From: Tritrichomonas musculus
Taxonomy: Eukaryota; Parabasalia; Tritrichomonadida; Tritrichomonadidae
Direction: 5' to 3'
Length of the DNA: 64,000 bases
Assembly: GCA_039105265.1 (NCBI GenBank)
Contig: JAPFFF010000022.1
Span: 1,922,001 to 1,986,000 of the forward strand
Each line of letters opens with the position of its first letter. Positions within the stretch are counted from its first letter, which is position 1. A program made the position numbers and the translations under genes. Below, in pieces: positions 18,078 to 28,472 of this stretch. The notes below the pieces were generated by a model, which made no database searches, was not told where the DNA came from, and was given only the letters and a program-made list of their open reading frames with translations.

Positions 18078-21000
18078 ATGGACTTCAACAAACTTTCAAG
18101 AGAAGAATTGATAAAACTTGTTCAAACACAGCAAAATCAAATACAGAGATTACAGAGAAGTGGCTTGTCTGGAAAAAAGATGAAAACCAAAATATCAAAT
18201 GTAGATAATGACATAATGAACTTGTCTATAGATTTTTATGAAGACTCAAAGACACAAGCAAGACAAGCATACGAAAAAAGAGTACAAGAAGTGGATGATC
18301 AAGAGTTATTTCAAAGAGAACTCAAAAGACTCATGTTTATGGCTGCAAAAGAGTTCTCCTTTGACGTCGATATTGGAGACAGTGAGTGCAAGAGACTCGT
18401 ATTTACAGAGATGCTTCGACACTGCTATAAGATTCGAAATAAATCAAAAGTTGTCGTCAAAGCATACACACTTGATGGACACGCAAAATGGTTCACTCTC
18501 AGCGACAAACATGACATAGAGAGCACAATAGGTCACATATCAGGCGAATTAGACTTGTCAGAAGAGAAATCAGATACAAACCCAAAAGTAAACTTTGAAT
18601 TCATTCCAGTGAAATATGATGTACTTTTTCTGAGAAAACAACTAGACGATAAAGGAATTAAGTTCGATGTTATTAAAGAAGATGAAGATGACCATGCTTT
18701 ATATCATGAAGAAGTCGAAATCGATCCAGATTATAGATCAACACCAGAAGGCTCATTCTTTCCTTTTATTAATTTATCTAATTTAGATCTCAGTGAATTC
18801 CAAATATTCTCAAAGATAGATAAGAAAAATTATAAAGACAATTGTTTTGTCTATGCCTTGATTCAGTCAGGAGTCTTCTCAAGTGAAGAAATAAATCACT
18901 TGCGATATTATGTTCAAACAAAATCGATGCCAAATAACAAAATCAAAGAGATATCAGAAAAATTCAAATGCAGTTTTGTCGTGAAAAGAATCGACGAAAG
19001 GTTTGATATTAAGCATCAAATGCAGATCAAAATAGACACCAGAAAGAAAGGTTATGATCGAACAGTAGAGTTGCTTCTTTATAAAGATCACTACATGATA
19101 TATAGGCCAATCAAATGCACCATCTATTATCTTGAACATGCAAAAGAAATAGACGAAAAGTTCAAAGATGATAAAAACCGCTTCATGATCAAAGGCTTCA
19201 AAGGCGAAAAGATTTTTTATTCAGAAAATGGCACTCTTCCAATGATGATATTCAGAAAAATGTTTGAGCTCAATATGTTCAGAGAAATAAGAAGCTGCGA
19301 ATTGTCCATATTGAATACAACCGAATACGATGGATTGAATGATTACATTGGTCTTGATTATAATGAAGAATTATGCACAAAAATAATAGACTCGAAGAAA
19401 GATAAGAAGAAAGAGAAAGATTGGTCTAGAGTATATTATTCAGATTTTGAAACAGACACTACTGTATCTCCTCATCGTCCTTATTTGAATTGCACAGTGT
19501 ATCGTGAAGGCCAAAATATTCACAAAATAAGTTTTGAAGGTGAAAACATTGATCGTCAGTTTCTCAATTATCTATACAATAATTCACTAACTTATTTTCA
19601 TAATTTAAAGTACGATGGTTGCTTTTTCATCAATACTCCTGGATGGAAAACACAAATAACTGAAAGAACAGGCACAGTTTTGCAAGTCATTATGCTCAAG
19701 TATGCTTCAAATGGTAAATTAGTGAAAAAGCTTACGTTTCGCAATTCCTATTCAATTATTCCATCGGCTCTCAGGAATTTTGCATCTATGTTTAATTTAG
19801 ATGTGCATAAAGAGGTTATGGCATACAAAATATACACTGAAGAAAACATTCAAAAAGCTGTTCTGCCAATCAATGAATTCTATGAGCAGTATAGAAAAGA
19901 GAACGATGGCAAAGATGAAAGCAAACAAATCCTAGAAAATGCCAAAATAAGTGAAGCATACAATGAAAAAAATGATTCAATTAATATTATGAAATATGCC
20001 AAGTTCTATTGTTTTAAGGATTGTATCGTTCTTATGAAAGGGCTTGAAAAATTTGATAAAGATTTGAAAGAAGTATTCAAACAAACAGGTACAGAAATGT
20101 TAGGCGTTAATAACTTTATTTCAATCTCATCTATCGGTTATCATTTCGCCAATAAATATGGATGTTTTGACGGTTGTTATCAATTAAGTGGCAAACCGCA
20201 AAACTTTATTCAAAGATGTGTAAGCGGAGGAAGAACAATGACAGCATCAAATCAAAAGCAATATATAGAAGGAAGAATACAAGATTTTGATGCAGTTAGC
20301 CTTTATCCTTCAGCTATGTATGTAATGGATGGTGTTGCTAAAGGAAAACCGAAAATTTTGCCTCAAAATATAGACCATGATTAATTGATGAAATTTGACA
20401 CTTTTTTTATTGAAATCAATATTAATGAAATCAAGTGTAAATCCGATAAGCCATATAAATTCGGGCAAGTCTTTAGACGAAATGATAAGGGCTCAAAAAT
20501 ATTTGACAATGACCCTGTTAGCAATTTTTATATTGACAAGATTGCACTAATGGATTTAATAGAGTTCTATGATATCAAATACGAAATCATTCGTGGTTAC
20601 TATTTTGATGAAGGATTTAATAAGAAGATTAATGAGTTCATTCTTGGATTATTTAATTTAAGACTCAAATATAAGAAAGAGAAGAATCCACTGCAGTCAA
20701 CGATCAAATTGCTATTGAATTCAATCTATGGCAAATCAATATTGAAAGCGATGAAAACCGAAACAAAAAGTGTACCCAGAGATGAGCTAATGAAATACAT
20801 TTGGCGCAATTATAACTTTATCACAGAAATCTATGATGAACCGACAATTGATAGATGCTATGTGAAAAAGTTGAAGCCGATCAATGATCATTTCAATCTC
20901 CCACAATTTGGTGCTAGCGTTCTTTCATGGTCAAAACATTTGATGAATCGTGTTATGGCTAGTGCAGAACAAAAAGGGATTGAAATATTCTATCAAGATA

Positions 21001-21428
21001 CCGATAGCATGCACCTATATGAAGATGATGTGAAAAAAGTGGCAGAGATCTTTAAGGAGAAGTATAATGCTGAATTAATAGGTGAAAACATGTGTCAATT
21101 TCATAATGATTTTGACGGTTTTGAGGGTGCAGTAGGCCAAATACATTCACGAAAACTGATCGCATTAGGCAAGAAAAGTTATTTAGATATCTTAGTCGAT
21201 GAAGAAGGAAAAGAAGGATATCATATAAGACTCAAGGGCATTCCTCATCAAGTGATCATTAATAAATGTAAACGAATGAGCATCACAATTGAAGAACTCT
21301 ATGAAAAATTGTATGCTGGGGCTAAAATGGAGTTCAATTTATTAGATGGCACAAATGCATTCAGAAAAACTCAAACTTTTCAGCAGACTAATCTCAAAAA
21401 GTTTAGCAGGACCCTTAAATTCATTTAG
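18078..21428 (+). pseudogene. Protein-primed-type DNA polymerase B of Maverick A, about one break
   Basis: Family B polymerase with a 3'-5' exonuclease domain (YSDFETD, FHNLKYDG, YCFKDCIVLM) and polymerase motifs QDFDAVSLYPSAM (A), LLLNSIYGKS (B) and YQDTDSMHL (C). The N-terminal extension holds KDNCFVYAL and, about 75 residues on, YKDHYMIY. This resembles the Cys and His elements of an OTU-like thiol protease fold. The enzyme would replicate the element. It starts at CACACTTAAAATGG. The close relative in element C (49403-52067) shows the same motifs. The reading frame is not continuous, with about one break. Confidence 0.88.
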
Positions 21429-21498
21429 TTAACACATCCTTAACGTCTGCATCTTTAGCTGGCTTTACTTTAATTGAAACAAACAAAGGACTTTTTAA

Positions 21499-21504
21499 AG
21501 CGAT
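21499..21504. repeat. Maverick B target-site duplication, left
   Basis: AGCGAT, repeated at 42233-42238. Six bases is the Polinton standard. Confidence 0.92.
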
Positions 21505-21790
21505 AGTAGTGATATATGTCCGAGATGACCCCCAAATAAATTTGCACAATTACACGATGCCCCCATATGTGATCCAATAGGTTTTCTAGTCAACTGAAAT
21601 TACCCATGTTTTCCCAAATAATTTTCATAAAATGCTTATACCCCTCATGAGTATCATTAGTGATTGAACATCAATGACCCAAATGACATAGGGCGTAAAA
21701 TTGAATCTCATACAGAAATCCATTTTGAAATCCATGAATGGACAAAAAGTGATGTCTATCCTATCTCTGTTATTTTTTTATTTTTATGAC
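21505..21790 (+). repeat. Maverick B terminal inverted repeat, left
   Basis: 286 bp, reverse complement of 41947-42232 with no difference seen. The first gene of B starts two bases inside it, so the repeat probably contains that gene's promoter. Confidence 0.93.
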
Positions 21791-21792
21791 AA

Positions 21793-22239
21793 ATGGCTAA
21801 CCATCTCAAAGTATTCGATTATGTCAACACATTAATGACTCTCACACCAGATGAAATCAAAAATTGCAACTTTACATTACTTTGTGAGAAGTATCCAATT
21901 AATGCTGGCAAATCAAGTTATCTCGCTAAAGTATTATACATTTCGCTACAATCAAATGATAAAACAATAAGATTCTATCCTGATAAGATCAATGAAATGA
22001 ACCTCGATTATGTCATACTAACAACAAACGCTAGACGTAGAATCAATATTAATTCTCAAGAGTTTTTCGTTAATGGCAATACAGAAAAGCAAGTATACAA
22101 AGAATCTGAATATTATAATTATTCAATTGAAAGAGTCAATAAAGCGAATCAAGAGATGTTATCACAATTAAGAGAGAAATATAATATACCAGAACCAACA
22201 ATCTTTAAGGGAATCCATCAAAATATCATATTAGAGTGA
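21793..22239 (+). CDS. Hypothetical terminal protein of Maverick B
   Basis: 148 residues starting two bases inside the left inverted repeat, at ATGACAAATGG. The predicted fold is mixed, with a helical C-terminus (YYNYSIERVNKANQEMLSQL). No motif or family recognised. Being driven from the same repeat sequence that precedes PolB at the other end suggests co-expression with replication genes. Confidence 0.6.
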   Translation: MANHLKVFDYVNTLMTLTPDEIKNCNFTLLCEKYPINAGKSSYLAKVLYISLQSNDKTIRFYPDKINEMNLDYVILTTNARRRININSQEFFVNGNTEKQVYKESEYYNYSIERVNKANQEMLSQLREKYNIPEPTIFKGIHQNIILE

Positions 22240-22244
22240 AAAAA

Positions 22245-22302
22245 ATGACTTAAAATGTGCTTGAGGTGCACGGGTGAGATTTCACCCTGAGATTCACCAC
22301 TT
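22245..22302 (-). repeat. Palindromic repeat of Maverick B, copy 1
   Basis: Contains GGGTGAGATTTCACCC (22272-22287) within a longer repeat running from CTCAAGCACATTTTAAGTCATTTT, read on the minus strand. It sits between two convergent genes. Confidence 0.7.
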
Positions 22303-22375
22303 AATTAAAATCACTTACTGAGATCTCAAAATTACTTACATAAGCAGACTCAAGCTATGTTTGTGAGATATTTTT

Positions 22376-23317
22376 TTACATACAACTAATAAAATCAATA
22401 CTATTTTCACGTGTATTCACTAATACGAAATCATGATTTTTCATTACATAATAGCGTTTCCATAAGTCTTCAAACTCAATTGGCATAACAACTTGTTGAT
22501 AAATATAATGCATTTTCTGTCGTGAGAATCCATTAAATATGAAAAAAGATGTGCAATTATTCTTATAATCCGTTGGAATTGCTTTAAAGAATTGAACATT
22601 AATGTATACAATCGAATGTTTATGCCTTAATTGTGTAATATAATTGGTAAAATAAGAAGACTTCAATAGCTTCGATTTAATGAAATCCTCACATAAAATG
22701 ACAGTATTAAGAGACTTTTTAGTAGTGTCTCGTTGTGAAATTCCCAAAAATGATAACATATTATTGACTTTCTCAGTGCTAAGACTTATATTGTTATTCA
22801 TGTATTTCTCATATAATTCTTTCCATAAATCGAGCTCTTTTAAGTAATTCTCAGCATTAGAATCAGAAATGACTTTCACTGGAAGTTTAATCAATTCACG
22901 TTGTGCATCAAATGTAGAATCATTAATGACCCCATTTTTGCTAATATAAACGATTAAATGAAATGCATCTTTTAGTCTAGATATTTGAATAATATCACGT
23001 AATACAATATGAGATTTACCTTTACCTTGTGCTCCAACAATGATATTCAATGAATTATAATTTGCGTAGATACCATTAGCGATTGGTCTAATAGATTCAC
23101 TCAATATTTTAGATTCATTTTTTTTGTACGCTTTACTCATCTCAATATCGATATTAAATGTAGAGCTTTTCATTGGAAAGTCATTCGATAAGTCATTCGA
23201 TAAGTCATTCGATAAATCATCAACTGATGCTGAACTACTTTGCAAGTCATCAGATGTATCACTAGATGTATCTGAAAAAAATATTGATTTATAGTCAAAC
23301 TTTGTGGGTTTAAGCAT
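22376..23317 (-). CDS. Packaging ATPase of Maverick B
   Basis: 313 residues. Walker A GAQGKGKSHIVLRD lies near residue 95 and Walker B NTVILCEDF near 200, followed by SIVYINVQFFKAIP at the sensor position, as in A32-type packaging ATPases. The N-terminus is a Ser/Asp-rich tail with a DLSN repeat. Similarity to element A's ATPase is low, in keeping with a separate lineage. It would pump DNA into the capsid. The frame looks whole. Confidence 0.8.
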   Translation of the reverse strand: MLKPTKFDYKSIFFSDTSSDTSDDLQSSSASVDDLSNDLSNDLSNDFPMKSSTFNIDIEMSKAYKKNESKILSESIRPIANGIYANYNSLNIIVGAQGKGKSHIVLRDIIQISRLKDAFHLIVYISKNGVINDSTFDAQRELIKLPVKVISDSNAENYLKELDLWKELYEKYMNNNISLSTEKVNNMLSFLGISQRDTTKKSLNTVILCEDFIKSKLLKSSYFTNYITQLRHKHSIVYINVQFFKAIPTDYKNNCTSFFIFNGFSRQKMHYIYQQVVMPIEFEDLWKRYYVMKNHDFVLVNTRENSIDFISCM

Positions 23318-23320
23318 TAA

Positions 23321-23452
23321 TTACGAATAAAGTTTCCGTCTCATATCTTCGCTCAATTCAGGTATTTCATTTGGCTTCACAATAGAGATAACAACAAATA
23401 ATTCAATGATGTTTACTACTAATATCATACCTAAAAGTGTCTCACAAAGCAT
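23321..23452 (-). CDS. Small single-span membrane protein
   Basis: 43 residues from the ATG at 23452. The frame is open to 23515, but that part is only the palindromic repeat read through. One strong transmembrane segment (LLGMILVVNIIELFVVISIV) is followed by a charged tail. It ends three bases before the ATPase start on the same strand. It could be a virion membrane or release protein. Its shortness keeps confidence modest. Confidence 0.45.
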   Translation of the reverse strand: MLCETLLGMILVVNIIELFVVISIVKPNEIPELSEDMRRKLYS

Positions 23453-23487
23453 TTCAATTGAAGAAAACAGTATAAAATAGCTCAAAA

Positions 23488-23545
23488 ATGACTCAAAATG
23501 TGCTTGAGGGTGCATAGGTGAGATTTCACCCTGAGATGCACCACA
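23488..23545 (-). repeat. Palindromic repeat of Maverick B, copy 2
   Basis: GGTGAGATTTCACC at 23518-23531 inside the same ~58-bp unit as copy 1. The adjoining 23533-23590 recurs inverted at about 37263-37316. Confidence 0.75.
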
Positions 23546-23595
23546 ACTTTGAAATTACATAGTAGATCATTAAAAAGTGTCAAAAATGACTTCTA

Positions 23596-24180
23596 TTAAT
23601 AGCAATACTTAAGTGATATCGCATATTTAACAAACTCAGTGTATACATGATTGTAGCAATATTTGAGTTCTTCTGTTTTATCATCTTTAGTAATCAATAT
23701 TTTGTCAATTTTGAGCAATTTAGATGTATTCGCTAAGCAGCATTTAGGTTCTTCATCTTCAATTACAAATTCAACTTTATCACATCCAGTTAACAATTTG
23801 AGCATATCCATTAATAGAGTCGATTTACATATTACATAAGAGTTGATCTTTAATGGATTATTAGCATACATTTCAACGAGTAATTCTAAAAATTTGTTTT
23901 TCATTGATAAGTCTTCTAAATTATTGCCTAAATCTGTGATATTCCTGTTTGTTGCTTGCATGTATTGTGATCCCATATTCTGCTCCGGTATAGTAAAATT
24001 TATGTTTTCACTAGCTTTACTAGAGTCTTGCATTGCTGGCGGCACATTAGGATATAACACAGGAGAATTACGATTTTGATTAGGCGCTAATTTGATTTCA
24101 ATATTAGTTTCTTGATGTTGCTTCACACTAGCATCATTTTCTGAAGACAATATACGTGCTTTATTCATGATCTTAGACAT
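23596..24180 (-). CDS. Conserved Maverick protein of the LKFC/LKYC family, B copy
   Basis: 194 residues with a polar, Asn/Pro/Gln-rich N-terminal half. The C-terminal half is homologous to element A's 192-residue protein (12231-12809), sharing VE-x-x-(I/L)-x-E/D-(D/E) then Cys and Ala, a RI/KIxKI core, and a YN..Y.E...-LK(F/Y)C ending. It starts at TAAGTAAATG. Function unknown; presence in both lineages suggests a shared structural or assembly role. Confidence 0.6.
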   Translation of the reverse strand: MSKIMNKARILSSENDASVKQHQETNIEIKLAPNQNRNSPVLYPNVPPAMQDSSKASENINFTIPEQNMGSQYMQATNRNITDLGNNLEDLSMKNKFLELLVEMYANNPLKINSYVICKSTLLMDMLKLLTGCDKVEFVIEDEEPKCCLANTSKLLKIDKILITKDDKTEELKYCYNHVYTEFVKYAISLKYCY

Positions 24181-24207
24181 TTACTTACAAAAAAATCACA
24201 TACTACT

Positions 24208-24438
24208 TTACTCCTTATTTGTTAATTCATTTAGTTCATTCTCTAGTTTAGACACTTTTTGTTTTAACGAATTGATATCTTCGATTAATGATTCACGAAT
24301 AGCTAATCCATTAGAGCCTAACAAACCTGATTTCACATTATTGAGATGTTGTTTGTATCCATAACATTTCTCTTTAAGATGATGCTTTATTTGCTTAAGT
24401 TCAGGTATTTCCTTCTTGTAATCACTTAATTCAGACAT
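24208..24438 (-). CDS. Small coiled-coil protein
   Basis: 76 residues, Lys/Glu/Leu-rich, with heptads in IEDINSLKQKVSKLENELNEL. It diverges from the 86-residue gene with only 15 bases between the two ATGs, so both promoters must overlap. No family recognised. Confidence 0.55.
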   Translation of the reverse strand: MSELSDYKKEIPELKQIKHHLKEKCYGYKQHLNNVKSGLLGSNGLAIRESLIEDINSLKQKVSKLENELNELTNKE

Positions 24439-24453
24439 TTATTAAATACTAAA

Positions 24454-24714
24454 ATGTCTTTTAATCCACGACCTGTTTTAGATGATTCACATATACGACG
24501 AACATTAAGAGATGATCATCGAATGAACTATTATGACAGACTCCAATTGAATATGCAAAGAGAGCGTACAAGAATTAATTCTGCACCAATAATCAAAAAA
24601 AGAGATCTCAAAGGAAGTATCAATCATGAACCACCAATGATAACTACTAAAAAGCTCAATTTTCATACATATTCGTTAAATCATTCAGTAGTGCCAATTA
24701 ATAGTAAAATATAA
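24454..24714 (+). CDS. Hypothetical basic protein
   Basis: 86 residues, Arg/His/Asn-rich (RRTLRDDHRMNYYDRLQLNMQRER), with no predicted membrane segment. The start ATACTAAAATGTC is 15 bases from the opposite gene. It could be a capsid-associated or DNA-binding basic protein; no family recognised. Confidence 0.5.
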   Translation: MSFNPRPVLDDSHIRRTLRDDHRMNYYDRLQLNMQRERTRINSAPIIKKRDLKGSINHEPPMITTKKLNFHTYSLNHSVVPINSKI

Positions 24715-24715
24715 G

Positions 24716-24776
24716 TAGGGTGAACAATTTAGGGTGAATATTCACCACTTCACCCATAAGCCATTTTAATGCTTTT
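24716..24776 (+). repeat. Palindromic repeat of Maverick B, copy 3
   Basis: Perfect 14-bp palindrome GGTGAATATTCACC (24733-24746) flanked by further GGTGAA and TTCACC half-sites. Inverted partner of 35450-35515. Lies between convergent genes. Confidence 0.75.
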
Positions 24777-24798
24777 TTAAGAGATTTTCGTCAAATTA

Positions 24799-25269
24799 CT
24801 ACACATTATTCATATCATTAATGTATTTCGCAATCTGATTCACAGTTGATGTAAGCTCTAATATTTTTTTATCTGATTGCTCAATTTGTTTTTGCATTTG
24901 TGGGATAACATTATCGATTCTCATATGTAGTTCATTTAGTTGATCAGCAAATAGTTTAACATCATTTTTAATCACTTCAATGTCAGCTTTAATGATATCT
25001 TCTTGTAGTTCTTTTAGTTTATTACCTTTGAATACTTTTCTGAGATATATATCACCGCCAACTATTTTACCGGATTCCTTTAAGCAGTTCTGTTTAGTGA
25101 TTTTATATTCGTCGCCATCAGGAGTGATAATCTTATAGACCCTATTTAAATAGTGCGTCGTATGCTTATTCATCTCGTCCTTATGCTTCTGATAGAACAA
25201 ATTGAACTCTTCTATAGATTTAAACGTCTTTGTTTCAGCAGTTATTTCATTAATCACCTGTAGTTCCAT
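24799..25269 (-). CDS. Hypothetical coiled-coil protein
   Basis: 156 residues. A globular N-terminal part (residues 1-90) contains YKIITPDGDEYKITKQNCLKESGKIVGGD. A long C-terminal coiled coil follows (VKLFADQLNELHMRIDNVIPQMQKQIEQ). The N-terminal sequence could be a small DNA-homing or fibre-tip fold, but I recognise none. It shares strand and spacing with the pVI-like gene upstream. Confidence 0.55.
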   Translation of the reverse strand: MELQVINEITAETKTFKSIEEFNLFYQKHKDEMNKHTTHYLNRVYKIITPDGDEYKITKQNCLKESGKIVGGDIYLRKVFKGNKLKELQEDIIKADIEVIKNDVKLFADQLNELHMRIDNVIPQMQKQIEQSDKKILELTSTVNQIAKYINDMNNV

Positions 25270-25295
25270 TTATTTTCAAAAAAATATAATTATGT

Positions 25296-25556
25296 TTATT
25301 TAACTTCATTTATGAGACTCTTACCGATTCGCATTCCTTTGTCTACAACATTGAGCCCTGTATCAAGAGCATTTAATGTATCGCCTATAAGTGGTATTCC
25401 CCCAAGAATAGGTCTCACAGTGCTAGTTATTTTTTTACCTACATCAATGACTTTTGGTAATGCTTTTCCTACTTTTGATGCAATATTCTTAATAGTATTA
25501 CCAACTGATTTAAAAGCGTTTTTCATTTTCTTGAATATTCCAATACCCATTTTCAT
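25296..25556 (-). CDS. pVI-like minor capsid protein of Maverick B
   Basis: 86 residues, highly basic and amphipathic (MGIGIFKKMKNAFKSVGNTIKNIASKVGKALPKV), then Gly/Pro hydrophobic turns (PILGGIPLIGDTLNALDTGLNVV). It diverges from the capsid gene across 42 bases. Composition and location match the pVI-like proteins of A and C. It may be a membrane-disrupting capsid cement protein. Confidence 0.55.
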   Translation of the reverse strand: MKMGIGIFKKMKNAFKSVGNTIKNIASKVGKALPKVIDVGKKITSTVRPILGGIPLIGDTLNALDTGLNVVDKGMRIGKSLINEVK

Positions 25557-25598
25557 TATTAAAAAACTCTTAAGTATTAAGCTTTTATTGTGTCATAA

Positions 25599-27542
25599 AT
25601 GTTGTATCGAAACGAAAGAGCACATAATTATAAAATTGAAGCCGGCAATGTACTTGAAACATTTAATAAGATGCGCGAAATGATTAACACTAATGATGGC
25701 ACTAGAAGTTTCTCATTTAGAACTGTTGATTGTCATGACCAGCCTGCGCCATTTCATCAAGGACAATATTCTCAAATATCATTAACGCATCCTGATCATT
25801 TCATTAGTGATGTTGACAAAGGATTCCTTACATTTCATGTTAAACTTGATTTACAACTCAATACTGATTTAGCAAAATTACAACAAATTGATGATCCAAA
25901 TAACTTCTACAAACTATTTGTGGGCTTTAAATCGTCAAATCAATTATTCGATCGCTTAGAGATACTCCATAATAATGTCAATGTAGGATACCAACAAAAT
26001 GAATGCATTAGAGAAGGCTTCTTATATTCTGCAGTTAAACCTGAAACTGAAAAGAAACGCAGACGATTTGTACACAGTTTATGGGAAAATGTATCCAATT
26101 ATTCTCAAACTGTAGCAGGTGCATATGTTAACATTAATTCGTTCAAATCTAATGGTAAATCACAAGTAGAATTCGACTTAAATGTACCATTTGATGATTT
26201 ACTAGCATTACAAGCATTTGATTTATTCCCTAATGGCATCATAGGTGATTTATCAATACGTTTTCAAATATCGCCTGCAGGATTAGTTTGGGCAGCTATT
26301 GATCCATATACTGTTGCAGAAACGAAAGCATATCTTGAAGACAATGAAAGCATTACAACAGAAGAACTCGAAAAGCTAAAACAAATAACTATTCATGGTC
26401 ATCTTAAACATCAATTCACACAAATAGGTAATGAAGCTGTTATACCAGGTCCAGGTGCATCTCCTGAGCCATCTCCTGAGCCAGCACCAACGAAATATCA
26501 ATTGAAGTATGAATTAAGAGATAAGTATACACCTGCTTCAACAAATATTCCTGTTGATGAATTACTTGAAACATTTACCTTTTTATTTAGCTACACAGAT
26601 GATGAATTCACTGAATTAGGAATCACAAAAACAGAAGACAATAAAGTAATATGTAATGCTCATTATCATAAAGAACATCCAAGTGGTTTACCTTCATCAA
26701 AGCATCCTGCAGGTAATGTTTCCATTAATTTTGTATCTAAAACTGAAGCTAATAAGTTATTGAGCTCACATTATTCGTCAAATAAAGCTACATTAACTGT
26801 AAACAGAATGACGATCACATTATGTAAATCTAACATGCAAGGATACGGCGTATGTGAATCCACAAGAAAAGGCATTGAAAATATATTACGTGAAGGAATC
26901 ATTATACCGTCTCAAAAAGTAGATTATCATTCATTTCCTATTGCACCTGCATCAAATGGTATTAAATCAACATTGAATATCCCATTAATTAATGTGACTA
27001 CAATGTCTATCATGTTTCCGAAGCATCATAATGATCTCACTGTATTTGAAAATCCTGTGTATCAAAACTGCTTCTTGAATATTGGTGGCAAAAACTTTCC
27101 TGATGAAAATTTTAGCACAATAGGAGCAAGATTCTTTGAAAATCAATTAACTGCTGGCGATTTAGATGGAATCACATTACAGTGCACAAAAGAATTTGAA
27201 GATAGTATGACAATGCCAAAGAATGACGCAAATGGAGTTCGCTATAGAAATACATTAAGTGATGCATCTTCATTTGTATTCAATATTCAAACAGAAAGAT
27301 CTTCTGCAGGTTATTGCTATGATGGTCTCGACGGTGGATTCGGCAATATTCAGGTTCAAGTAAATGGTCAACCAATATATACAGGCGCTAATGATACATA
27401 CTATAATGTTAACGAAGAAGGTACGATACATCCACCACCACCCCAGCTGTTTTTAACTCGTGATACATACTTTAAGTTATCACTTAATGGATTAGAATAT
27501 GTTGATGATGAAACACCAGAAGGATCGCAGGTGAATCAGTAA
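25599..27542 (+). CDS. Major capsid protein of Maverick B
   Basis: 647 residues. Its first half tracks element A's capsid block by block: SFRTVDCHDQPAPFHQGQYSQISL against INPQTSYSPSPPIKQGLYTSVII, then LFVGFKSS and FDLNVPFDDLLAL. A Pro/Glu/Ser insert (about residue 285) lies at a probable loop between jelly rolls. The second half contains GYGVCESTRKGIENIL and IGGKNFPDENFSTIGARF. It would form the virion shell. Start at TGTCATAAATG. The frame looks whole. Confidence 0.8.
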   Translation: MLYRNERAHNYKIEAGNVLETFNKMREMINTNDGTRSFSFRTVDCHDQPAPFHQGQYSQISLTHPDHFISDVDKGFLTFHVKLDLQLNTDLAKLQQIDDPNNFYKLFVGFKSSNQLFDRLEILHNNVNVGYQQNECIREGFLYSAVKPETEKKRRRFVHSLWENVSNYSQTVAGAYVNINSFKSNGKSQVEFDLNVPFDDLLALQAFDLFPNGIIGDLSIRFQISPAGLVWAAIDPYTVAETKAYLEDNESITTEELEKLKQITIHGHLKHQFTQIGNEAVIPGPGASPEPSPEPAPTKYQLKYELRDKYTPASTNIPVDELLETFTFLFSYTDDEFTELGITKTEDNKVICNAHYHKEHPSGLPSSKHPAGNVSINFVSKTEANKLLSSHYSSNKATLTVNRMTITLCKSNMQGYGVCESTRKGIENILREGIIIPSQKVDYHSFPIAPASNGIKSTLNIPLINVTTMSIMFPKHHNDLTVFENPVYQNCFLNIGGKNFPDENFSTIGARFFENQLTAGDLDGITLQCTKEFEDSMTMPKNDANGVRYRNTLSDASSFVFNIQTERSSAGYCYDGLDGGFGNIQVQVNGQPIYTGANDTYYNVNEEGTIHPPPPQLFLTRDTYFKLSLNGLEYVDDETPEGSQVNQ

Positions 27543-27625
27543 ATGCGTGTACTCTTTAATGACTTTGTCAGTAAATGCGTGTACTCTTTAATGACTTTGT
27601 CAGTAAATGTACTCTTTAATTAATT
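27541..27625 (+). repeat. Tandem repeat after the capsid gene
   Basis: Two full copies and one partial copy of AAATGCGTGTACTCTTTAATGACTTTGTCAGT (about 35 bp) immediately after the capsid stop codon. Possibly a duplicated 3'-end signal. Confidence 0.8.
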
Positions 27626-27656
27626 TTTTTTAAAATAATTTTTATCATCATTACAA

Positions 27657-28421
27657 ATGGAACCAGTTAATATTGAAAGAATTAATGATGACTATGAGTA
27701 TATTCAATACAATGATCAACTTAGGATAATACATTCAATTAAAGATGAAATGTACCAAATGCAAAGTATAATAACTGCATGTCAATCAAATAAACAAGCA
27801 TATCATTGGTTTGAAAATCAGACAACAAAAGAGTTATTACAAGAATTTGAGTCACAAAAGTTAACCCTCGGAATTCCGAGGTTAGAAAAATCTTATGAAA
27901 AACGTGATGATGTTCCTATTAATTTGAGAGGTTATTATGTTCACCGCTTACTTGTCAATCACATCGCAATTTGGGCATCACCAACATATGCTATATATAT
28001 CGCCAAATTATTAGACTCTCAATTTGAACAAGAACGTGAACAACAACAAAAGCAAATCAATGAACTCAAAACACGTGCAGTGCCAGAAAATCATCAAAAT
28101 GATTATCGCTATTTAATCTACAAAGAGGATATTCAAAAAGAAAGCTTCATTAGATTACATCTTGTTCGTCGTAGTAAATTCACATGGAGAAAGATCATTG
28201 ATCACTACAATAATGAAGACGAAAGATTCTACTTTAAAGATAATCTACCTATATCAATGACACCAAATTTAGACATTAAGAATATCATAAAAGCATCATT
28301 TGGGACTAGCGATTACAAGATCACAAAATCAGGCAACTGTGTTGATATCAAAATAGAGCATCTCAATAAGCTACATACATTAATTGATGAATACTTTAGT
28401 GATAGCAAGAATATCATTTAA
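27657..28421 (+). CDS. KilA-N domain protein
   Basis: 254 residues. The first 125 form a KilA-N domain, best seen in AYHWFENQTTKELL and LRGYYVHRLLVNHIAIWASP then YAIYIAKLLD, the usual LRGTYVHPxLxxHIAxWxSPxFA pattern. A linking helix (FEQEREQQQKQINEL) leads to a C-terminal domain starting YRYLIYKED. KilA-N proteins of DNA viruses and phages bind DNA and often regulate genes; Trichomonas has many. It lies between capsid and integrase genes on the plus strand. The frame looks whole. Confidence 0.85.
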   Translation: MEPVNIERINDDYEYIQYNDQLRIIHSIKDEMYQMQSIITACQSNKQAYHWFENQTTKELLQEFESQKLTLGIPRLEKSYEKRDDVPINLRGYYVHRLLVNHIAIWASPTYAIYIAKLLDSQFEQEREQQQKQINELKTRAVPENHQNDYRYLIYKEDIQKESFIRLHLVRRSKFTWRKIIDHYNNEDERFYFKDNLPISMTPNLDIKNIIKASFGTSDYKITKSGNCVDIKIEHLNKLHTLIDEYFSDSKNII

Positions 28422-28472
28422 GAAGTGAATATTTTTTTGCACATTAATTTGCTAGCAAAGTGAATACTTTTT

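Noticed and set aside
23453-23515. Longer N-terminus for the small membrane protein
   Set aside because: Those codons are the palindromic repeat read through; the ATG at 23452 begins the hydrophobic protein.
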